From Chara braunii (lineage: Eukaryota > Streptophyta > Charophyceae > Charales > Characeae): 64,000 nt of DNA. The first letter of the stretch is position 1. The number at the start of each line of letters is the position of its first letter. Under the pieces are notes generated by a model. It saw only the letters and a program-made list of their open reading frames with translations, searched no databases and had not been told where the DNA came from. The stretch is from positions 3,121,184 through 3,185,183 of the forward strand of contig BFEA01000049.1 in the NCBI GenBank assembly GCA_003427395.1, given 5' to 3'. Below are positions 56,993-64,000 of this stretch, piece after piece. The position numbers and the translations under genes are program-made.

Positions 56993-57003
56993 CACTGATA
57001 CCA
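56993..57003 (-). other. Primer-binding site of element D
   Basis: On the minus strand TGGTATCAGTG, three bases after the LTR end. The first eight bases are the canonical initiator-Met complement (A, not G, at position 8). Confidence 0.75.
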
Positions 57004-57006
57004 AAT

Positions 57007-57873
57007 TGAAAGGAAGATGAGCAATAGGGAACTTCAACAATCAAACAGCATCATACATATGAGTCCAGATAGTCGTGACCTCGAACCAACAACAGAATTG
57101 CATCACGAGATTCACCAAATAAGAACACACCAAGAGTTCATAATTGACAATGCTGAAATAGTCCCATCATCATCATCAACGAAGAACCAAAGTTGATATC
57201 CTATCTGGCGCTCTGCGCCCAGACTACATGTGGCAGATCCTATCTAGCCTATACTTCAATGCCGAAGTTGACGACAACAGCTCTCCCGAAGTACGAGCAT
57301 ACAGCGACCAATGTCGCATGCTTCCAGCACCAGGTATGTCTCTCGCCTTACTCACAACCTCGTTCCCCAACACATAGATGCCACGGACCACCCTGTGCCA
57401 CACCTAGGTAACAGCAACGCAGCTCGGCTATGGCTGCCTGCTCCTTCCCTGCTCGCCCGTGAGCGCGTAGGCGCCAGCAGCAGCAGTGCTTGCGCAGCAT
57501 GCAGCCAGCACCCGAATGCCGAAACTGGAGGCAGGCATTTCGCTATATCGAAGTGGCCTGCCTGCGTCCAGTCCCAGAAGCTTCCAGTAGGCCCCGGTAG
57601 CCTGAGGCCCAACACGAACGAAAACAGGCCTCGGGCCTGAGGTGGTTGCATGTACCCAACTGCCTTGGCCTGTGTTTGGCCCAGTACCCGTATCCAGCCC
57701 AGGGGGCCTGGGTTCTCTCAACCAACTGGCGCTGCGCAACTGCCTGAATTTCCTTAGTTGCGCAGTGGCCGAAATAGGGCCCTGAGGGCCTCGTCGGGCC
57801 TGCCTTCACTTAGGGCGCCCGACGGGCTGTAAGAGAGGGGCCGAAAGGGGCTCATAGAGGCAGTGGCCTTGCA
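57007..57873 (-). repeat. 5' LTR of element D
   Basis: On the minus strand it ends CCTTTCA at 57007. The U3 side holds CCCTAAGTGAAGGCAGGCCC (about 57790-57810), shared with the family-2 LTRs, and CAGTTGCGCAGCGCCAGTTGG, shared with 620-650. The start is a guess (TGCAAGG at 57873). Confidence 0.7.
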
Positions 57874-58084
57874 GAATGGAGTATGTGGAGAGAAGGTGGA
57901 GGGAAAGGGGAAAGAGAGGAGGGTTGATAAGGATATAAGGAGAGGGGTTCGGCCTCTATTACCTCCTGAAGAGACTTGGAGTACGCCCAAGTCGAAACGC
58001 GTTGAGGGGATGGGTGCATTGGCGGTGTCTGGCATAAGTAATTGATTTATCATTTGCTTTGTCCTCTTTTATACCCTGTGAATT
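57874..58084. other. Intergenic DNA between element D and CTT-rich array
   Basis: Purine-rich, with no recognised content. Confidence 0.4.
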
Positions 58085-58236
58085 CTTCTTCTTCTTCTGA
58101 AAAAAAACGGTTGCCAACTTTGCCCTAATTTTCTGTTTCTTGTTCTTGTTGTTGTTGTTGTTGTTCTTCTTCTCTCTCATACTTCTGAGTTTGTGAAGTT
58201 TGCCCTAATTTGTCTTCTCTTGTTCATCTTCTTTCA

Positions 58237-58268
<32 letters not shown>

Positions 58269-58707
58269 CTCCTACTCCTCCTCCTCCCATCACCCACCTC
58301 CACTTTTTTTTTTTTTTTTCAGAAAATCATCGGGCAGTGGGGACACACCTCCCACCCTTCTTCTTCTTCTTCTCCATCTTCTCTTCATCTTTTACTTCCT
58401 CTTCTTCTTCTTCTTCTTCTTCTTCTTCTTCGTCTAGTTCTTCTTCTTCAAGTTCTTCTTCAAGTTCTTCTTCTTCTTCTTCTTCTTCAAGTTCTTCTAC
58501 TTCTTTTTCTTCCTCTTCATCTTCTCTCCATTTTCTTCCACTTCTTCTTCGTCTTCTTCACCATCTTTTACTTCTTCTTGTTCTTGTTCTTGTTCTTGTT
58601 CTTTTCCCTCCTACCATCACCCGCCTCCACTTTTTTTCTTTTTAATGTTTGGGAAATTGTCGGGTAGTGGGCACACACTTCTTCTTCTTCTTCTTCTTCA
58701 CCATCCT

Positions 58708-58740
<33 letters not shown>

Positions 58741-58818
58741 CTTCTTCTTCCTACCATCACCCACCTGCACATTTTTTTTTTCTTTTTTATTTGGAAAATC
58801 GGCGGGCAGTGGCCACAC

Positions 58819-58849
<31 letters not shown>

Positions 58850-59240
58850 CTTTGCCTTCTTCTTCTTCACTATCTTTTACTTCCTCTTCTTCTTCTTCTT
58901 CTTTTTCTTCTTCTTCTTCCTACCATCACCCACCTCCACTTTTTTTCTTTTTTTTATTTTGGAAAATCGTCGGGCAACGGGAACACACCTCCCACCGCTT
59001 CTTCTTCTTCTTCATCTTCTTCGTCTTCCTTTTCTCATTCTTCTTCTTCTTCTTCTCCTTCTTCTTCTCCATCTTTTTCCCCTTCATCTTCTTCTTCTTC
59101 TCCTCCTTCTTCGTCCATCACCCACCTCCACTTTTTTTTTTTTTTTGTTCGGAAAATCATCGGGCAGTGGGCACACACCTCCAACCCCTTTTAAAATCGT
59201 TGGGCAGCGGGCACACACCTCCCACGCCTTCTTCTTCGTC
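58085..59240 (+). repeat. Composite minisatellite: conserved 65-bp block plus (CTT)n
   Basis: Five full copies of CATCACCCACCTCCAC-(T)n-GAAAATCRTCGGGCAGTGGGCACACACC start at about 58289, 58614, 58755, 58924 and 59117, with a sixth partial at 59190. Between them lie 60-250 bp of CTT/TTC repeats. The last spacer ends CTACCAACCACCTACCTCCACTGC just before ATG 59278, so the block resembles the gene's own 5' sequence. Long Ser- or Phe-rich frames here are repeat artefacts. Confidence 0.85.
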
Positions 59241-59277
59241 TTCTTCCTACCAACCACCTACCTCCACTGCGACGACC

Positions 59278-61519
59278 ATGGCGAGGAATCGAGGACCGTT
59301 TGAGCTTGAGACCGGTGCAGAGAGAGAAAGGACGCTCAGCCTGTCAGAGCTTTGGAGATGGGCAGATCAAGGGCAGAGGGTGACGAGTGTCACGTCGCAC
59401 GACTCGTGGAGGTTGATCGACACGCTTAGCAAAGTGGTGAACCACCACACCCAACCGTCGCCCACTGCTCGCTGTCCGTGTACCATCGGGGAGATTCTTG
59501 TTTTGATCAGGAGGAACCACCTGAAGTTGCCAATCCCCTTCAAAATAATTGGAAAATTGAACGGACTACTACGAGGAACAGGGCCGTCCGCCGGTCGTGG
59601 AGGATCCACAAGATCTTGCTTGGGGTGATTAAGTAGGTGCATCGGCGGAGCCCGGCACATCATCGGCAGGGGGAGATGGCAGGCACGACACAGGTTCAAC
59701 GGCGGGAGAAGGTAGTGATGTTGGTTTGACTTGACATCTTTCGATGACATGGCCGCTCTGGCTTCCAGGGGGCGTGAACTCCAATCGAAGATTGCTGAGC
59801 ACTTGCGGGGTCCCATTCTAGTTGTCGTTCGACCTCCGCGACCTCCATCCGGTGGACAACAGTCGTCCATGAACAATTTCGTAGTGGATGAGTTGTAGAA
59901 AGAGTTCGACCAGGCGGTCGCCTTTGTCTTCTTTGAGAATGCCATCGCCTTCAATGCTTCGAGATCTGACTCGTATAAAAACATGGAAAGGATCATGAAC
60001 TTGGCGGCTCAAGGAAGATGTTGCGATTGCCAGGATACAAGCACTTGAGGACGAAGGCCCACGGAGTACAAAGTCGTGGATCACGATTTGGACAAGATCC
60101 GTGAGTCGTGGGACGTCACAGGCTTGATCTTGATGACAAATGGTACAACGATGACCAGCAACAGGCCGGTCATCAACTTCCTTGCAGCCGGTGATTCGGG
60201 GGCTGTTATGGTGAGGAGCGTAGATATGGAGGGGAAGGATAAGTCGTACCCAACTTGGGCAAGGATGTGGGAGGAGGCCATAAGGGAGTTGGGCGTGCAT
60301 AGGGTAAACGCCATCTGCACCGACTCAACACAGGTCAACATTTCCGCCAGGAAGAAATGGGCTGAGCACGAGGACTCTGCGATCCGCAGCAATCCATGGG
60401 TGCCCTGCGCATGCCATGTGTGTAAATTGCTCATGTGTGACATCGCTTCAGTGCCATGGATTGGGAAGGTGATTCTGCAGGGCAGGGAGATCACAACTTT
60501 CATCAAGAGACATTAGCGGCCATTGGCGATGTTTCGGCAGACTGGGAGGGAGTACAGGATACTGTTGGGTATCAAAGATGAGAGGCCGTTGGAGTTGATC
60601 CAACTAGGGGAGACTAGCTTCGGCACAAACTTCCTCATGCTGCAGCGACTTCGGGAGTGCGAGTGGGTGTTGCTATGGACTGGATCCAACCCGCGGTGGG
60701 ATGACTGTCCATGTGATCGGACCGCAGCGATACGGGCTCGATCGTGCAAGGAGCTCATATGAGACCGATCTTGGTGATTGACTGTGCAGCGGGCATGTAC
60801 CTTGCTCGAGCCTGTTTATGCCCTTGATGAAGGCCATGGACAGAGACGGGAGGATGGGTATGCAGGTGTGGTCTTTGGGGATCACGTTGGAGAAGAGAAT
60901 GGCCATGCTGCCCATGGATTGCGAGACAAGGGAGTTCGTGATGGCGAAGGTGAAAGACCGTGTGCGGATGATGGCTCTCCCCGTGCATGCAGCGACGTGG
61001 ATGTTGCACCCGCTCCACTGATCATCTCGATTGTTTGACGACTTGGCGTTCGAGGAGACCGCAAACACTTCGACTCACCAGAAGAATTCAAAGGAGTTCA
61101 AAGAATGTTAGAACTCCCTTAAGAGTTTCCATTACATGGATCCAGAGTGGCATGGCAAGAACTCTGAGGAGGCTTTGACAGGCGAGCATGTGTCTATGGC
61201 GCAGTGGTGATTGACTTATGGGAAGAAGCACCCAACCCTGTCAAAGATCGCAGTCAAAGTGCTCAGCATGTGGACCACAACCTCTCCATGTGAGAGGAAA
61301 TAGTCCACGTTCGACCTCATTCACACGAAGAGGAGAAATTTGTTGAGCCCGGACAACCTGCAGATGCTAGTCTTCATCCATTGGAACAAGAAGAAGCTGC
61401 TGCGCATGTCAAGGGCGAAGATGGGATTTGTGAACACTGATCGGCCCAAGTGGGAGACACCAGAGGACGAGGCGCCTTTCGATGGTTTCATGCGAGACGG
61501 GTAGTACGACCCTGCGGAG
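59278..61519 (+). pseudogene. hAT-family (DUF659) transposase, broken
   Basis: From ATG 59278 the first 117 codons (MARNRGPFELETG...) have no recognised domain. After stops and shifts, ENAIAFNASRSDSYKNMERIM (about 59935) and LDKIRESWDVTGLILMTNG (about 60085) open the DUF659 region. This continues in frame to 60516: NRPVINFLAAGDSGAVMVRSVD, VNAICTDSTQVNISAR, PWVPCACHVCKLLMCDIASVPW. Then YRILLGIKDERPLELIQLGETSFGTNF (about 60550-60630). The C-terminal hAT dimerisation region is at about 61200-61420 (YGKKHPTLSKIAVKVLSMWTTTSPCER, then LIHTKRRNLLSPDNLQMLVFIHWN), with stops before and inside. Such enzymes cut and paste DNA elements with 8-bp target duplications; none was found. At least five breaks. 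Confidence 0.85.
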
Positions 61520-62925
61520 GTGAAGAGGAGGGCCGCTAATTGGTCAAAATCTCGTGGCCGCAGATTGAAGGGTACCAGATTCGACGTTCGCGAGCTTCAG
61601 GAGGAGAGGGTGAACGACGGGGCATGGCTTCTTGATCTTTCCTACCGCCCTCGGCGTCTCGCGACGACGACCGCGGGAGGAGCATTGTTGCTGATAATGA
61701 CGATGAGGAGAAGAGCCACGACAGCGAGGGTGACGATGAGGTACTTCAAGTGCGGCTCACAGACATTCGGTCCACCAGGCGCTCGGGCGGCAGCTCATGT
61801 TCCACTAGACACTACGACATCACGCCGCCGGCGGTCCTTGCATCCGGCGGGCCTTCGGTGGCTCCTTCGGTGTCGTTGCCCGACGACGCTGGTGCTCGTA
61901 CACGACGATGGAGCTTCGCGTCAGGTGGTGTGGCTTCAGTGCAGGGCACCAGCACACTTTTGGGCGCACAGCTCATCCCTCATCGGTGAGCTGTGCTTGA
62001 GGAAATACCCACGGGCTGCGGGACAACAAACGGTCAGTGGACGTTCACGGGGACAATGCTGCGGTGGAGGTTGATGCAGACTTCGGTGTGTCTGTGGATG
62101 TTCAAGTTCGGGGCACTGCGGAACATGCGGACGGAGACATCGGTGCGGACATGGACGACCTGGCTCGTGGAACAGCGGAGGACACCGAGGCTGCGGGCGG
62201 CGATGTGGTCTCCACTCCTGACCCGGGGTTGGGGCTGGGGGAGGGGTTTGCCTCCCTACTGCATCACGTGGCTCCCATTGTGGCGAGCGGCTCCAACAAG
62301 GACTTCCGTGAACACCCGTCTGCGATGTCCCCCATGCGGATAGATTTTGAGGAGCAGACTCCTGATTGGGCCAGATTCACTGGACCAACCCCACCGGGTC
62401 TACAGTTGAGCAAGGACATTCCAACAGAGGTCGGGGAAGGTTTACAGGGCATGGTTTACAGGAGGAGGACCCGAGCTGCTGAGGTTGGAGGACCTGACCC
62501 ACCACAACATGTAGCTGCACGACGTGCGTCAGTGTCACCGCCCAAAATCGACGCCAGCAAGGTGCGCCAAGTGAGGAGTTCGGCGGGCAGAAAGAAAGGA
62601 GGGAAGAACAAACCGAAGGAGAGCGGCATCGACGACAAGAGGTGGAAGAGGCAAGGGACCCAAGACAGTCACACCGCCAGCGACCTTGAAAGAGAAGCAT
62701 GCTGTTGTTCGGCAGGCGAAGAAGAGGAAGGCACGAAAAGTTCACAAGAAAGTCACCGCAGTCTCGCAGTCTCTGAAAAGACATCCGAAAAAGAAGAGGA
62801 AGCGAGTGCAAGAGGACGATGAGTCTAGCAGAAGCAGCGCTTCATCTTCCGCAGAGGAACAGGAAGGGTCGGCAAATTCATTGACTGACGCGTCGTCATC
62901 GACCGGCAGCAGTAGCAGCAGCGAA

Positions 62926-62996
<71 letters not shown>

Positions 62997-63135
62997 CAGA
63001 GCTGGTGAGAGAGGGCGAGACACCTTCTTCTTCTTCTTCTTCTTCTTCTTCTTCTTCTTCTTCTACTGCTTCCTCCTCTTCCTCTTCTTCATCATGCACT
63101 TCGTCTTCCTCCTCGTCAGTTTCCTCCATGTGTAG
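61520..63135 (+). pseudogene. Charged frames downstream of the hAT transposase
   Basis: Frames at 61520-62074, 62037-62822 and 62686-63135 overlap in different phases. They encode Asp/Gly/Ala-rich, then Lys/Arg- and Ser/Glu-rich protein (GRKKGGKNKPKES; RQAKKRKARKVHKK) and run into simple repeats. They may be the C-terminal extension of the transposase gene or unrelated; no domain is recognised. Confidence 0.35.
62922..63066 (+). repeat. (GT)n(GA)n and (CTT)n microsatellites
   Basis: GT repeats (about 62924-62947), GA repeats (62946-62990) and CTT repeats (63023-63064). Confidence 0.9.
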
Positions 63136-64000
63136 GGGGGACTCCGTTTAAGCCGACTTCACGGACGTACTGGAAAGTCAGACTATGATGAAGTGTAACA
63201 AGTGTCGCTTGTCTGCAATTGCAGCGTCGATTGTGTGGACTCGTGTCTTCTTCTTCTTCTTTTTTTCCTCTTTTTTTTTCGTCTTTTTTTTCCGTCTTTG
63301 ATTCCCTGCTGCTATGGATTGAACCGTGTGTAAGGCTGTATGAGCCTATATCAATGTCGACGGTCATACGCCAACAGAATCCCCGAACACCCCTGCCCCC
63401 AAACACCAATGCAAAGTGTCGAAATATGCAGTGAAACGTTTACCTGCTTCAACGCCCTCTGAGCCCTCGAACAGCCCCTCATAAGCATGAAACAGGCACC
63501 CCCAGGACCTCCCCCCGCCCTGCACACAGACCCCCATTCCCCTCCAGAACCCCTCCCCCACCCCCATCGCACCCCCCTCCTAAAAAAAAAACACAGAAAC
63601 CAAAATTTCTCAGCGGATTTGGGCTGTACTCGGCAAGCACAGTTTAGCCCCGTACTCAGATTAAGAAAGAAATCAGCGGATGACTGTTTTCTGACTGGTC
63701 GGCGGACCGCCGACCGGTCGTCTGCAATACAGTCGGCGGTCAGCATCGGCAGTCGGCTGGGGTGCAACCCTGGTCTTGTTTGAAAATAAAAAATAAAACA
63801 ATTAGGAGGTGTCACGGTGTAAGTTACCATTCGCATTACGTAGCCCCTAGCATTATTAATTCGCATTACCACCAGCACGATTCCCAGCTACTAAGTTCTG
63901 ATGCAGTGGTCTACCCACTGCATTTACAGGGGCTCGGCCTACCAGACCAAAATGGCTGGTGCGGCCAGGCAAAGTGGGGAAAAACTGCGCCCATGCTGGT
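63136..64000. other. Intergenic DNA, no gene seen
   Basis: Holds CTT/T runs (63248-63293), a C-rich stretch (63500-63580) and a near-perfect palindrome GGTCGGCGGACCGCCGACC at about 63699-63717. No coding content is recognised. Confidence 0.45.

Larger units (their letters stand above)
53488..57873 (-). mobile_element. Element D: 3'-truncated Ty3/gypsy-like retrotransposon
   Basis: LTR, primer site, leader and gag on the minus strand; pol and 3' LTR are missing. Its family also supplies 29849-30710 and 50559-51028, so at least three copies or pieces lie in this window. Confidence 0.8.

Noticed and set aside
58193-59194. Long Ser-, Phe- and Leu-rich open frames
   Set aside because: They are translations of (CTT)n and T-runs in the three phases of a minisatellite; no codon or domain signal.
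62942-63066. Possible CRISPR-like or structured array
   Set aside because: Only GT, GA and CTT microsatellites; no spacer-repeat structure, and the DNA is eukaryotic.

Overview
The window looks like repeat-rich nuclear DNA from a plant-lineage (streptophyte) eukaryote, with scaffold gaps at 28832-29686 and 48727-49676. The elements present are chromovirus-type Ty3/gypsy LTR retrotransposons primed by initiator-Met tRNA, APE-type LINEs, a hAT (DUF659) transposase and a U2 snRNA retropseudogene. A charophyte such as Chara would fit this mix and the assembly style, but that is inference. Almost everything recognisable is a decayed mobile element. I see no intact host gene. There is one possible host-type exon near the left end.

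Layout. 1-840: low-complexity DNA and a GC-rich LTR scrap. 839-1573: an open exon-like stretch with a Josephin-like protease half followed by two RING-like zinc modules. 1574-2640: polypurine tract and a large simple-repeat hairpin. About 2800-12913: element A, a Ty3/gypsy element with gag, PR-RT-RH-INT, a second integrase from another subfamily, and a 3' LTR unlike its 5' LTR. 12914-14304: LINE ORF1 remnant, minus strand. 14305-17719: a 5'-truncated LINE on the minus strand with a (TAA)n tail and a 17-bp target duplication. 18172-18321: a polyadenylated U2 snRNA retropseudogene. 20255-21252: an LTR with a damaged primer site. 21296-29848: element B, Ty3/gypsy. 29849-30710: leader and gag scrap of the element D family.

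30642-37072 plus 46150-46360: a second LINE on the minus strand, split by element C (37073-46145; a complete but dead Ty3/gypsy element with 4-bp target duplication ATGT). 48285-48432: foldback repeat. 50085-52830: LINE 3' scraps and an LTR scrap. 53488-57873: element D on the minus strand (LTR, primer site, leader, gag, then truncated). 58085-59240: a composite CTT-rich minisatellite ending at the start codon of a broken hAT transposase gene (59278-about 61510), followed by charged low-complexity frames to about 63135.

The coding regions carry three kinds of damage: stops that look like C-to-T decay in CG or CHG contexts, small frameshifts, and short exact tandem duplications (25 bp, 42 bp, 24 bp, and larger). 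Nesting gives a partial order: the second LINE is older than element C. Nothing here looks able to transpose on its own.
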